This document shows positions 11,799 through 24,635 of a stretch of 64,000 nt of DNA, piece after piece. Each line of letters begins with the position of its first letter. The stretch's first letter is position 1. Position numbers and translations under genes: made by a program. The stretch covers positions 992,001-1,056,000 of the forward strand of contig WTXI01000003.1 in assembly GCA_022376515.1 (NCBI GenBank), read 5' to 3'. The notes below the pieces were generated by a model, which was not told where the DNA came from, did no database searches, and saw only the letters and a program-made list of their open reading frames with translations. Source of the stretch: Lactifluus volemus. Its lineage: Eukaryota; Basidiomycota; Agaricomycetes; Russulales; Russulaceae.

Positions 11799-14700
11799 GT
11801 GTTTGCTCTTTTCAAGCTGTATGAGCCCAGGGAGTGTACCTAGTTATAACAGAAGCGTGTCAATGTCGAGAAACTTGGCAAGCCCCCGAGAAGACAAATG
11901 ATGTGATCAAAGTGTGAAACAATCCACGGCGCTCTGAATAAAGAAAGAGGCGGTGTCAGAGACGAGGAACTGAGACGGGAACGGCCCTGTAAGCGGACTT
12001 ATGGTGCACTTGGGTCACTGAAAACAGGATAAGAACCAGAACGACACGGAAAACTACGCAATTTTGGTCCCCAGATGGTTCTAAAGCTCGATTTCCAAAT
12101 AGTAGTACGTACCACGTTTTGGAGAGGTGAAAGCGCAAAGGGCGCATGCCAATGGATTGCGAAACAAGAGCTAGACTCGGAGTCGGACATGAAATGGGCT
12201 ACCGGCACGGGAAATAAAATTCACGGAGAATGGCGAGTGGAAAGCTCTTCGACCCAGGTGGTAAAATTGAGAATAAAAGGCCGTGAACGTGTCCACACGT
12301 CAACGTTCACAAGGGCTAGTCCCTGTAAAGCGCAGCGAAAGCCAACATGGGAAAATAGAAACCACCGCGTGACCTGTCACATAGTCACATTTGTGGAGGG
12401 CCACTGAAAAAAAACCGACCAAGCGAGCTTCCTCCTGATCGTAGCAGTGCTGGTCCATCTCGATTGAAGAGCAGTAGTTTCTCTAACCATTACGTGGTGG
12501 TGATCCACGCTAACTTGAATACATGTGGAGTTGGACTTTCTGGAAAGCGCGGCTCATCCATCAGTCCGACGATCATCTTTTTCACGTTAGACATACTCGT
12601 TCTGGTAACCTCAAACGCTATCATGATCACCCCAGGTAAACAGCCTTGTCCGAGTAACCCGATCAAACAAGTTGAGCTTGGAGCTCAAGGACTCCGAGTC
12701 GCGCTGATGCGTATGCTTTGAGCATGTGGAAGATACCAAGAAAGTAGTAAGCGCAATTTCCCATGAATATTTTTTTGTAAGAAAAAGGGGGTTGACGTTC
12801 CCTTGTAGGCAGGAACCACAAAGTGGTGATCGCATTCTCCGGACGCGCGTACGGAACCGCATGGATGCATGGCTGCCGCTTCTCTTTTTCTAGGCACGAA
12901 TCTAATCCATCACTGCAAGGGTGCCCATAGTAGGTTTACCACGTCCAGTCTGAGCCTCCTGCACATTGGCTGATGATCCCGGTAGCTTGGCGTGACCCTG
13001 AGCAAGTAGAGGGATGAATCACAATCACAAGTAAGTTACTTCCATCCTTCTGGAACACTTCTAATGCCGAGACAAGGACAAAGGCAATGAAAAAATTCAC
13101 CGGTGCACCTCTCATATTTCTCTCATTGGCGCAGCTTTTACTTCGGCCCATAGTCCCGAATGTTTGTTTGAAGACGTCATGGCCCTGCCGTTCCATAAAT
13201 CTATTTTTTCACCTTCTTGGTCCACGTGTAAACAATATTAGCTGCGACCGGCGCCACACACCGGTATCTCTGTGTGCATATCTTGTCCTGAGTCAAATTT
13301 GATCGAGAATTTGAGATCGGCTCGATCATGCGGTCCCGAGGCCAACTACTAGGTATGGTGCTCTATCATGACGTCGGATCTAACGAGATCATGAAACTTT
13401 CAGACGTAACTGTAGAGTGAATATTAACCGTCACGGTGTAACTTATGAACACACACTGAGACGCGATTAAATCGAAACAACCGAGGTTGCCATTCCCGAG
13501 TCGACACAGCCATCGCGTAACTTACAACGCCTGTGGCCCCTCATGCATTCCGTGGTTTCCCTGCCGGGCGCAGAAAACCCGCACGCTTAGTAAGTCGTGA
13601 ACTAATGCCACCGCTGAAGCTGGTTTTCTGTCCATCCAGCCATCCACTACTCCATTCGTCGTTATTGCAATCGAAGATAGTCAAAGTGCGTGCTAGATCT
13701 TCACCTCGGATCAAAAAAGGAGGACTCATTTATCCTAGCGGGGTTGAAGTTGGATAGGAAGAGCGCGGCCTCCGAGTCCTAACTCCCTGGTTCGGATACC
13801 TCGGCACGAACCTCCGAACTACTCTCCCTGCTGAACTTTGTAGGGTGATTGATAGCACTCGTATAGGTGTGTCCAGGCCATCGAGTGTCATGGTACACAG
13901 GCCCGGGTAGACACGTGGACGACGTCACGATGTCACTAGCCTCAAACCACTGGGTTTTCAATAACGACTCTGAAGGTTTTTTTCTATTCTGTAGAGGCAT
14001 CCCTAAGACAAGCTGATGATACTAAAAGGCTGTTCGTCACTTGTTCTCGTTTCGTTGTGTGTTGGCACCTGATCCTTCAACCCGATCTCTATAGCCTACC
14101 TTCGAACAGAGCCATTCGGGATATATTTTCTGTTGCTAAACAAGTATCATAGCATCTGCTGCGGATCCGGTTGACTGATTGACCCGACCGATAAAGAATA
14201 TAGAGCATTGCTCACGCGCAGCCACAGCATCCGAAGGAGTGTCACTGCTCCCAAGAGGACGATTGGCCTCGTTATTGGCACTACCGCCGAGTCGTCATCA
14301 AGCCACGCAACGAAAGTTACTGCGGATGGTCGTTTTGCCAGTTGACTGTCAGTCCGTATCACTTTGAAATGCTGATGTCCTGATGTCGTAAGTTGACCAT
14401 CCTAGATCTCGGATGAAGGAATACGCGGGCCGAGTTCCATATCCGAAGACAAGAAACTTCTCATCCCCGTCCCCCCGCTGATAACTTGACGAACAGAAGG
14501 GTTTCAGGGAAGAATGAGAGTGTCCATAAGGACGGGGCACGCGGCGGTCCTTTGCCTCCATAATGAGATCATAGCGTCCTCGGCTACTTCGATCTTCATT
14601 TGCCTCCAATCAGCAGAACTCGGATTTTCACAAATATACGTGGATGGGGGCGTCAATTCTGTTTATCCGGTATCGTCTTATTCCATCCTAAATGGAAATA

Positions 14701-16373
14701 TATTTTATTAATAAAGCAAAATAGAAGGCAGAAGGTGCGAAGGCACCATTAATGATAGTGGACGTTAGCGCACAAGGTCCCTGATCTTCGCAAATTGACA
14801 TCACCTTCCCAGGGCCCGAGGGTATAGTGTACAGTGGTAGGTTCCCACTTGCTCGGTCCGCACACGCTCCTCCATACTGACCTCGCAGCTTAAGCAACCT
14901 TCGAAAGTGACGCAAGGGCGCATGCTTTGGACCGACCCCGCAAGTTGCCAACGCTAGTAACAGCTTTTGATGCAACATTTCCCATGCGGATTGCGTTGGT
15001 GTCTCGAAGGGCTCATTACCGGCAATGCGCACACGATACCTGGCTGAGCCATCCGCGATAGGTTGAACTGGTATCAAAGATGGCCAATAATCCCCTTACC
15101 TAGATTCACGAAATGGAGTCTGTTTATTGTGAAAGGCGCGTTGCACGTAGAATTCTGATAGGGTCTGTGAAGGAAGGGGTAACGGATCCCTGATGTATGT
15201 TGCTTTGGTGTCAACTCACTTGGGAAAAGTCGGTCAAAGCACAGCTAATACGCGCTCGTGTCGCGCTTCGGCATGTTGCCGCAAGTAGGGCGTCCTTTCT
15301 GGCTTAGGGGAGCGATACGGCAAGTACAAGTATCTCCTTTAAGACTCGTTCCTTTCTGGGGATTGGGGGATGGGCGTTGCCTCTTGCTTGGACCTTCATG
15401 ACGAATGGGGTACCGGGCCGGTGGAAAGTGACGGAGTAATTAAACAGGTCCCGTTGTTGGGATGGAGGGTCACACACGCACATGGTCCCGTTTCCAGCGA
15501 ACCATCATATAACTAACAGCCTTCGTCTTGATCTACTTTATCGTAGCCATAGATAATAATGGCAACATCAACAACCCTGAATCAGACAGAGAGGACCCGG
15601 CGGTGTGGCTAATTGCCAATCTTTCGTATCTGATCATACCGCACTTCGGTTCCTGACCTCACAGACACGCCGTGTCATGAACTGAACTTGAACTAGACTG
15701 GACGGTTTCTCATGTCAGGAAATCGGAAGTCGGTCCGGAGTACAGTTCCTACTACCACACGGGCGTGACGGGGGAAGTGCTCAACGCCTTCAAGCTTCAA
15801 GCTAAGCGCTTCAGCTTCAACTTGAGCGCCAAAGCCCGATTATTCGGATCTCGCACCGCTCAGTACCGCTTGCAGCATACGATGCAGGAATTGCAAAGTT
15901 ACCAGTTACCAGTTACTAGCGGGAGGCAGGGCGTAGGCATGATGACGTTGCCACGTTCGCTGCCAGAAAGTAATCAATTCTTCGTTCTCTAAGCCATCAC
16001 TGGCCAGTAGTAGTTAGAGTGATTTAAGACAAGTATTGGAAGGAAATGAGTGTCGCGGAGCCACAGGTGAAGGGTCTAGAACTCGCCGTTGAAAGAGACA
16101 AGACGTGGGAAAAGGGTGACGCACCGGAACGCATGTCCGGGCAGGGGATGCGAAATCTCCCGAGGGAGGGTGGTAGAAATACTTGGTCGATCAGAACCAT
16201 CTGGGGATAATTTGACATATCATGTTATATTCTTTCTCGTGTCATCCCAAACTGTCGACGGGAAACTGCCTCTAAGGTTTCAGCGCCTCATTCACTCGAT
16301 CTTTCGTCTTCGGTAACTATGGACCGATGCTCCCTGGAAATCCCGGGTCAACACTCGATCTCGTTCTCTTACA
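11799..16373. other. Long intergenic region between synthase and regulator
   Basis: About 4.6 kb between divergently oriented genes. Many short open frames exist, but none gives a recognisable domain except a weak FYRC-like stretch at 14.7-15.1 kb. It contains small repetitive patches: a CTTCAAG/CTTCAGC-rich stretch at 15786-15826 and three tandem 7-mers (TTACCAG, TTACCAG, TTACTAG) near 15899-15919. It must contain the promoters of the synthase and the transcription factor. I could not identify an enhancer or a further biosynthetic gene. Confidence 0.5.
14688..15077 (-). pseudogene. Possible FYRC-like relic
   Basis: A 130-codon open frame has the local pattern DGSARYRVRI followed by TPTQSAWEMLHQKLL. 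This resembles the FYRC (F/Y-rich C-terminal) module of chromatin proteins, where a Y/FRV strand is followed by SPT..W..I. No FYRN partner and no supporting exon chain are visible upstream, and the rest of the frame is unlike any family I know. It may be chance coding potential or a decayed fragment. Confidence 0.2.
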
Positions 16374-16380
16374 TATAAAT
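16374..16380 (+). promoter_or_regulatory. TATA box of the zinc-finger regulator
   Basis: TATAAAT lies 55 bp before the ATG at 16435, a plausible spacing for a short fungal 5' leader. It supports the chosen start. Confidence 0.5.
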
Positions 16381-16434
16381 CACTTGTCATGTCTATAAGA
16401 CAGCCTTCACGCTCCCTCACCATTCCTGGCCATA

Positions 16435-19188
16435 ATGGATCCATCTCTCGCCCTAATCTACGAATCCCACCGCAGCAATGTCTACCAGCTCAACGCTGTC
16501 GCATCTTCCTCCATGTCACCGCTCATCTCTACACGGGATGAACACACCCCTAGGATGCGTTCGCACAAAGGCAACAGACCATCTCTACCCCAATCAAAGC
16601 ATTGTCCACTTTGCCCAGCCAAATTCACGCGAACGACCCATCTCAATCGTCATCTTCGGACTCGTGCGTTCTTCGATATCTAAACGTATACGCGAGCTGA
16701 TGCGCCAACAGATACGAACGAGAGACTTCATCGTTGCGAAGTACGCTATTCCGAGCTCTCTGTGTTGTTCCCACACTGAGCTCCAAATCCCAGACTTGTC
16801 TTTCCGAGTTTACCCGCAGTGACCTCCTCACAAGGCACAAGCGAAGTTGCGGTGATCTGTGGGTGCCTATCCTTTCCTAGATGTTCCAAGGGAACTCACG
16901 GATCATAGTCTAAACCAGAATAAATCGCGCCGTAAATCGTGTCAGGCATGTGCCGAGTCCAAGGTCAAATGTGACTTGAAGCAGCCCTGCACGAAGTGTA
17001 CTTCACGTGGAAAGGAGTGCATCTTCATCAATGATCCCGCGCAATCCCGGGAGAAGAAAGCCGCAGCAGCCGCCCGTCGAAAGGCAGCACAGAAGGCGGT
17101 TACGGATGCTAGCTCCACTTCTTCTGCTTCGCCTCACCTTGCGCCCTCATGCGACCTGATGTTGTATCCTCCGACGTACTCTTACGAGGGAGAAGAATCT
17201 CTGGTCTCCAACATCAGTTCTGCGACTTCTGCTCTCGACATCTCACCCATCTCGGCGAGCGAGCTCCTCTTCTATGAGCCGTCCTCATCTTACTCGACCA
17301 CGTGCCCAGAGTTGTCCGGCGGTTCTACCACCGGGAGTACACCGATGTCACCTCGTTCTGATCTATTTGATATCGCGGCGGACTATTACACCCCGGCTCC
17401 AGAAGTCCACATGCTCGACGAGTCGCTTTCGAAAAGTATCCCCAAAGACGTCGTTCCTCTGTATCCGGAGGAGGCCTCGTTTATGATGCAGTCACAAGAC
17501 TTGATGCACGCCTCTCCGAGCTTACTAAACTTTGGTTACGAGACACAACCACAATGGATGTTGGACGGCGTACTGACAGCATGCCATCCCTTGGACATGG
17601 ACCCATGTATCGCGCCGCTACCCGTTGACGAGACATCGATGGGTGTGCTGAATAGGAGCGCAACATCCTCTCTGTTAGCTGAGACATCCCCAATTGACCA
17701 GTCCCTGAAAGGCACTTCCGAGTCGGTCGGTCCGGCAGAGGCCGATTTGCGGCATTATTGTGAGCGCCCCCCTGTCTTCCTCGGCGTCAGCCGCTAAAGC
17801 CCCTTTTTCTCAGTATATCTATTTCACACCGTGTATCAGTCACATGTGCCCATCGTGCATATTTCTACTTGGACGTCGGCGAAACCGTCAATCCTGACCC
17901 GGGCAATGCAGGCATGTGGCGCACAGTTCGTTGAGACCCAATTGGCGAGGGACTTTGTCTCTCAGACGCTTCATAGCACTTGCGAAAGCCTCCTTCAGGT
18001 GGGAATCCATAAACTCCGTACGCTGTTTCTCATACCCCATCAGGTGAAATGTCCCTTCGAATCGGAAGAAATGACGGACATGATCCTTGCCGGCCTACTC
18101 ATTCAAGGCATCAGCTTGTTCCAACAGACAGTTGACCAGCGCCCCGCTGCTGGTCATTACCATGGAATTCTTGCCATGGCGAGTAACCGCTTGGTTTCGT
18201 CAGATAATGAAATGCTGAACTGCGCGCCTCTAGATGATCAGGCGATGTGGTCTGATGAGCGCTTGCTCCTTTTGGGCGCCTCCAGATCTCTCTGGAGCAA
18301 ATGCATCACAGATTGAGGTTGCATGGAGAAATTGGGTAGTACACGAGTCCATGAAGCGGTATGATCAGTCTCTCTATTCGTTCGTTATGCGATTCCTGAC
18401 TGGTTCAAAGACTTCTCACGATCGCGTATGTGCACGACTGCTTCCTAAACGTCTTTTTCTCCCTCTCGCCATCCTTCTTTGCATCAGAACTCGACTGGTG
18501 CCTGCCTTCAGAGGATGCTCTTTGGAACGCTACCTCTTCTCAGGAGTGGTATTCCATTCTCCAACAACCCTCGCCATACGGCCCCGTGGCAACGAGGTTG
18601 ACAGGTCTCAACATCAAAGCTGCGCTCGCTGTGCTCGGAGATATGCGCATGCCCACCCCTTCTCTCGCACTCTCAGCCTTTGCGCAATTTGTTCTCATCA
18701 ACTCCATCCTCAGTTCGATCGTTGGTCCTTCCGGTGTGCAGGGAGCCTATGCCTCGGAACCTACAACAGACCTTGATGTTGTCAGCAGCCAATCACAGGA
18801 TTTCGTGCTCCAATACACACTACACAACTGGCTGCAGGGGTGGATCAACACATCAGAGAATGGGAGCGCAGAGGAGGCCGCGCAAGCACCGCACTTTACG
18901 CGCAATGCAATGCCGTACTATTGGCTTGCGCAGGCCGCACTGATCGCGCTGCAGGAGGAGTCGCCGGGCTTCTTAATCACGCCGGACACGCGGTTCCGTG
19001 TACTTGGCCAATGGTTGCTGCACATCCGGAACTTCTTGCGCAGTGGCCAAAGCGACTCGACCGGATTGTGGATTGAGTTGATGAAGGCCGTTGCCGAAGA
19101 TGGTCACGAGGCAACCGCGAGCGCGGAGGGGATGGAGGCGCTACGCCCTGACTTATTTATGATTGACCACTGCCTTGTAAGATCATAA
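16435..19188 (+). CDS. Transcription factor with C2H2 fingers plus Zn2Cys6 cluster
   Basis: Nuclear DNA-binding regulator of about 800 residues with two zinc-binding modules. Exon 1 holds the first finger, CPLCPAKFTRTTHLNRHLRTH, completed across a short intron. A second intron joins CE to TCLSEFTRSDLLTRHKRSC, a C2HC-type finger. A third intron (GTGGGT...CATAG) leads into the binuclear cluster CQACAESKVKCDLKQPC, followed by TKCTSRGKEC. A basic, Ala-rich stretch (KKAAAAARRKAAQ) and a Ser/Thr/Pro-rich acidic region follow. After an intron at about 17760-17814 the fungal-specific transcription factor middle region begins (LRHYLYLFHTVYQSHVPIVH). It includes SELDWCLPSEDALWNA near 18490, reached through an intron GTATGA...CAAAG at about 18360-18411. 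The gene lies divergently from the polyketide synthase, 4.6 kb away, and is the best candidate for its pathway regulator; this is inference from position. Confidence 0.87.
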
Positions 19189-20329
19189 TCGTATCTCGTA
19201 TATAATCCGTTTTACAGGTTCTCGGTGCATGGTTAGATGCGGTCGTAATATGTATGGTTAGAACCCCTTGTCTGTACTATCAATAGTATCATTTCTATAA
19301 TGTTAGATCCCCGCACGAGAAGTGACTTGTGGGGATGCGATCAGTTTCGTTTTCACCCGCCCTTCTTCCCGTGGCGGTATTTTTGGGACAACCATTTTAG
19401 CGTTTACGCACCTGTGGTCTTGACAGCCCTGATAAGAGTCAGTTTGTGATTACGATATTCTCACAATATCCACGGGTTCGTTGGCAAGGTGGGAAGTTGT
19501 GCCATGACAAGCCTTACTTCGGCCATATTGCCAGTGTTTTTGTAGGCGTATCAGAGGAGACAAGATTTCTATTTCTCCTTGTAGAAGATAAGGTTCTCAA
19601 AATATGGGGATAAATCAAAAGATGTTCGGTATACGCATTCCGATACCTGAATGAACGATCCATGTGTGTGTGGAGTGAGAAAACAAAACCAAAAGGTCAA
19701 GTAAAAAAAGTTTTGCAAACTCCAACAGCTGACTCATGTTGAGAAGATCGGTACAGTAGTAAGTAAGTAGAAGTGTTCCGGGCCTTTTTGCAATTGGTTG
19801 GAAATCACACACCAATGGGCGTGTAAGAACGCTCTCATTGGTGCATCTTTACGTTGCAGGTACCCCTGTTGCTGGACCGGCCCGCATCTTTTTACGTGCC
19901 ATGCCATCAAGGTTGTTATGCCAGAGGGGGGGGCGCAGTGCTCTGTTCTAAAATAAATCAAAGATGGGTGTAGGTATTGAAGCTGATGGAGGCCCGACTT
20001 GTGGGAGGCGGGGGGGGGCTGCGGCTGCGTCTATTCAATTCGACTGCCGGGTGTCATGGTGGTTAATTTTGGAAAAAGTGAATATATGTAGCGTTGTTCG
20101 CTGCTCTGCCGATAAGATCACGTGATGAATCAAGGGAGGTCGTCACGGAGACGCTCGAGCGATATGTGTGTGTCCGTCGACAGGTCATCAAAGCCTTTTC
20201 AAGACCCAAAAAAAAAATTCGCTAAAATCTACAACACACATCAACACACATCAAATTTTTTTTATACCTTTTCGTCGACGAGCAACCTATTCGTAGCTTG
20301 TATCAAGGATTGGGGAATAGGTCCGGATC
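19189..20329. other. Intergenic region, no gene recognised
   Basis: Between the transcription factor and MOB2. Contains G-rich and A-rich homopolymer runs (19921-20025 and 20208-20218) and a TGTGTGTG stretch near 19663, but no open frame with a motif. Confidence 0.5.
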
Positions 20330-21404
20330 ATGTCGTTTTTCAACTCCATAGGGTGCGCCCATATCGATTGGTGGTGGTGATCATGCCAAATTGACTTGTC
20401 CTGGACCATCCCACACACACACACGTATCACTCGTTTTTTTTTTATGGTTACAGACGCTCTATGCAACGCTCGGGGCCAAGAGGTCCAAAGCGGTCCCCA
20501 ACGCCAACTTCCGCTACTTTCCCAAATGCCACGTCGACCATCGATGCCGCATCTCCCGCGACCGTATCTGCGCCAACTCAAGGCGTTCAGAAACCGCTCT
20601 ACCTCTGTAGCCCATTTGTCGAGGCAGCTCTCGTCAAGGGCAACTTCAAGACTATCGTCATGTTGCCAAAATATGTCGACATCATGGAATGGGTTGCTGT
20701 AAACAGTTGCGTACATCTCTTTTTTCCCTCAAAACATTTACCACAGCACTCTCACGGCGCGCGCCCCCCTCCCTTAAATTTATTATACAGTCTTCGACTT
20801 TTTTCAGAACCTTAATATGTTTTATGGGGTTATATCCGAGTGCTGTACACAACAGTCCTGTCCAGCCATGTCCGCCGGTCCTACGTGAGCGCTCTATTAC
20901 ATTCGGCATCTCGGGTTGTTATTCAGGCCATTATGTGCGGCAAGGCTGAACTATACTTGGATCAACCAGGACCGGAAGAGTGTCCAACTGCCTGCCCCAA
21001 CATACATAGATTATGTTATGACCTGGGTGCAGAACCTTCTCGACGATGAGAACAACTTTCCGACTAAATCAGGTATCATCCAACGCGTCTCATACTCTGA
21101 CTAGCTCACGAACGTTGTTCGTGTATCAGGACAGGACTTCCCTGCCTCATTTCCGTCGACTATCAAACACGTATACCGTCAACTGTTGCGTGTGTTTGCG
21201 CACATATACCACGCACATTACTCTCAGATCCTGCATCTACGTTCTGAACCGCACTTCAACTCGCTCTTTGCTCATTTCCTAGCCTTCGGCCGCGAGTACG
21301 AGCTGCTTGACGTCAAAGACGTTCGCGGCTCAGCCAACGTGCCAGCTGTCGGCATCGGCGCACTCTGGGAGCGCTGGAAAGAGATGGGCATCCTCGAGTC
21401 GTGA
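20330..21404 (+). CDS. MOB2: MOB2 kinase activator
   Basis: Mob/phocein-family co-activator that binds and activates an NDR/LATS-type kinase (Cbk1/Orb6 in yeasts) in polarity and cell-separation signalling. The start is placed in a tiny first exon, MSFFNSIG (20330-20352). The splice to RSMQRSG matches the MSF...IGRS opening of fungal MOB2. Introns: 20353-20454, 20706-20790, 20885-20944 and 21073-21129, all GT-AG. Splicing joins AALVKGNFKTIVMLPKYVD, WVAVN, IFDFFQNLNMFYGVISECC, CPAMSAGPTLNYTW, LPAPTYIDYVMTWVQN, ENNFPTKSGQDFP, RVFAHIYHAHY and EPHFNSLFAHFLAFGREYE, ending WKEMGILES. The Cys and His zinc ligands of the fold are present. The KGNFKTIVMLPKYVD block and the GILES end point to MOB2 rather than MOB1. 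No frame break. Confidence 0.95.
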
Positions 21405-21779
21405 TTGGAGTCGACGGTTTACAGTGCTACCCCGTTATCTCGACCACCGGCTCGGAATTTGTATACCAATCAATACCCATACTTCTTGTTCCATTTCCGG
21501 TCAAAATAAATCCTTTTGAATCCTTTTTTAGCAGCGGAATCCGGGCGCCGCGAAAAAATCACCATGGGAATGAACAACCCTAGATGGGGACTCGATTGCC
21601 TTTTTGGAATCAAGGCCGCGGAGAAGAACATGCAACGGATCTCCAATAAGTTTCCCCTAAAAGTGGCCTGCCGTCAACTTAATTTCAATACATTATCTGT
21701 TATGAGCAAGCTACTGCATTTGTATATTCTTTTAGGCGGAAAACCAATATTTGAGATCCCTGGAGAACGTATATGATAG
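21405..21779. other. Convergent intergenic spacer
   Basis: 375 bp between the stop of MOB2 and the stop of the acyl-CoA ligase, which converge. It must hold both 3' untranslated ends. No coding signal seen. Confidence 0.5.
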
Positions 21780-24400
21780 TCACAGCTTTGGTGGCTGCTT
21801 GACTTTGAGTTGCCTAGCTCGATCGCGAAGGATGCGCCTGAGTAACTTCCCACTGGGGTTTCTGGGAATAGTATCGATAAACTCGACCCCGCCCTGGAGA
21901 TGCTTATACTTCGACTTGTGGTCGGCGACATGCTACATGGAAATTAGAAACTGTCTTGTCCTCATCCTAGGAGAGAGGCCATACCTTGATAATGTCAACC
22001 TTTATCTTCTCAGCGCCTCCAGAGGCAGCGCGCTTCGCAGCATTGGCCGAGAGTACCACAAAGGCGAAAGGCAACTCTCCACTATACTCGTCCGGGATTC
22101 CAACTACGCAGACATCAGCGATGTCTGTGTGTCGCAACAAATGACCCTCCAGCTCTGCAGGAGCGACTTGGAACGCCCGAACTTTCAGTATCTCCTAAGG
22201 AAAAAAAAGAAAAAGAGGTCACCGAATACTGTACGGGGGAACTTAGAACTGGCAATCACAAACCTTGACGCGATCGAGTACGAAAAGTTCTCGCTTTTCG
22301 TTAATCATCGCTTCATCGCCAGTGCGAACCCAGCTGCTTATGATCAGTTGACATCAATAGAGCCGAATAAGGTGATACTACACACCCATCGATAAAAGTC
22401 TCTCGAGTTCTGTAGATAAAAATTGTCACGCGAAGAATCGCAAATGAAAAAGGAAATCTTACGCACGCCTTCTCGTTGTTATGGTATCCCAAAGACACGG
22501 AGGGACAAGCGACGTAGAGCTCTCCCTGCTCACCTGGCTTGGCGAGGGTGCCATCAGGTTTCACAATGCGCGCACGAACACCGGGAATAAACACCCCGAC
22601 GCCTCCGGGCGTCCCAATCCTGCGTAAGAGAGGGAAAAAGGTAACTGGTCCACCCGTTTCTGTCATACCGTAGGCCTGCCCAATCTCGGCATTAGGAAGT
22701 GCTCTCGTCACTTGCTCTTGGAGCTCGGCAGAAAGTGGGGCGGCGCCACAGACCAAGAACCGGACGACAGACATATCATAGTTCTGCATTTCTGGATGCT
22801 TAGCTAGGAGAACCGCCATTGGGGGTACGACCCTGAAAAACACATCAATAGAATCAAAAACGATGAAATCTAAACCCCACATCAAATGTGTCACTCTGTA
22901 CCGAACGATACTCTGGAGAAAGCGAATAAAGTTAAACCTTGCCGCAATGATTACGGTCATCTTGAATTCTCGCCATGAACACAGCATTTGAGAGAAAATG
23001 AAGAATAGGTTAAGCTCACGCCACAATATAACTGAAAGTGTAGCTATTCAAAATTGCAAATCAGGTCGTGTCGTGTGAAGAAGAAAGCGACATGACGTAC
23101 CCCGATAACGATGGCATATATGTCTGTCCGAAAACATCAGCTCAACCAAGTCACAAGGGTAGAGGACCTACGGTAAAGTGGGAGCACTGTTTGAAACAAG
23201 GGAAGAGAGATCTAGCGTGCGTCTTACTTTACAAAAACAACAACGTGACTCACCGCACAACCCAATATCCCCAGGTTTGAATCGCCTTTCGTCCCATGGT
23301 ATGGATCCATCATTGATCTTGAGGAACGTAGACAACTGAATGAGATTCGCTATCAAAGAGTAATGCGGTATTTCTACTGCCTACGAGGAGACAGGGTTGG
23401 TCAGTCTTGAAGCCTATCTAAAGAAGTGGTAGGATCCAAACCTTTGGCTTTCCGGTTGTTCCACTAGAGAAAACCAAAAGGCCGATCTTCCTTTTGGCCT
23501 CTCCTGGCTCGAGACGTCTTTCCGTGAAACTCGTCCTTTCACTGAGACCGTAGGCGATGAGACCGTGAAGGTCAAAGCCGAAAAGGTTAGGCGCAGCTGC
23601 TTGCTCCGGTGTACCGAGCAAGACGATGCGATCGGACGGTATGTCCGTCTGCTGAGCCGCCTTCACTGCGATCAGCAGGATGTCCGGATGTGAAACGATG
23701 ATCGTGGAGCTCGAGACGCTGATGTAATGCGCAAGTTCTTCTGCATTTGATGCGGGATTCGCAGTCCTTTTGGTCCAGCTTTTATATATATAAAAAAGAT
23801 ATGAAGAAAAGGCACAGGAACGTACGCCACGACGGCTCCGAGACGCTGAATTGCCCAAATGACGATCGGGTAATCTACGTCGTGTGGCGTTGTCAGCGCC
23901 TTCGAGATGCGTGTCCAGATTACAAGTCAAGGACGAACCGACGTCATTCGGACTAAAGACACAGACTTGGGGAAAAAAAATTCATCAGGGAAAGGTTTTC
24001 TTCAATGTGTGGCAGGCAGTGTGGCTTGTTGAGGCTCACCCACATCATTTTCACCTGAAAAAAGCTGGTTCAGGTGGTAAGTGGGTGTCGTTTATAGAGT
24101 TTGACTTACGGATCTTCAACTTGATACTGAGAGCGTTGGCCAGTCCAAAGACACGACTGCGGATCTGAGTTGACGGATATCGATCACACATCGATCATTC
24201 CCCATCCATGGTTTGACATTCATCAATCGATCGCTCACCTCTTCAAACCCAATTTGGTGCCCTGTCGTGTCATCGACTAGCCAGGGAATGGCTTCCTTTC
24301 TGATCGGACGCGTGGAATGAGACGAATCGAGAATGAATTGCGGCACTGTGAGATCATCAGGAATGACGGGTAAAATTCCCTCTGCCACGTATTCGCTCAT
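21780..24400 (-). CDS. 4-coumarate-CoA-ligase-like acyl-CoA synthetase (AMP-binding)
   Basis: ANL-superfamily adenylate-forming enzyme. It activates a carboxylic acid as an acyl-AMP and then transfers it to CoA. From MSEYVAEGILPVIPDDLTVP (ATG at 24400; an in-frame ATG at 24424 is possible) it runs through the P-loop FSSGTTGKPK (about 23470-23440), LVCGAAPLS, IGQAYGMTETGGP (about 22680), GEQGELYVACPSVSLGYHN, then by splicing DGWVRTGDEA with ELFVLDRVK, and the C-terminal hinge region with PRNPSGKLLRR, whose Lys is the adenylation lysine. Stop at 21780-21782. About eight short introns; roughly 560 residues; no frame break. Such fungal 4CL-like enzymes act on phenylpropanoid, benzoic or fatty acids; the substrate cannot be read from sequence. 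It converges on MOB2 and follows the DUF3605 gene on the same strand. Confidence 0.9.
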
Positions 24401-24635
24401 GGTTGACACAGAAAAGACTCCCACTAAAGCCGAATTTCATTATTTTGGGCGGGAGGCTTCGTATCCGTGAGGGAAGGCTTTGTACCGAGGTTGGAAAGTA
24501 ATTGGGGTAACTATAGTTCCATTTCGAGTGGTTCAAATGCTGACAGCGAGCGCCGTTGTATTTATCGCGAAAGATACTCATAAAGGGTCTATTTCGTCGA
24601 TCATGTCCTTTAAGCTTTTAAATCTACAGTATATC

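Noticed and set aside
12075..12407. 110-codon plus-strand frame between synthase and regulator
   Set aside because: No motif, no introns, overlapping minus-strand frames of similar length; looks random.
12936..13196. Hydrophobic stretch (FFIAFVLVSALEVF) in a minus-strand frame
   Set aside because: A single hydrophobic run without any neighbouring transporter motifs or exon chain.
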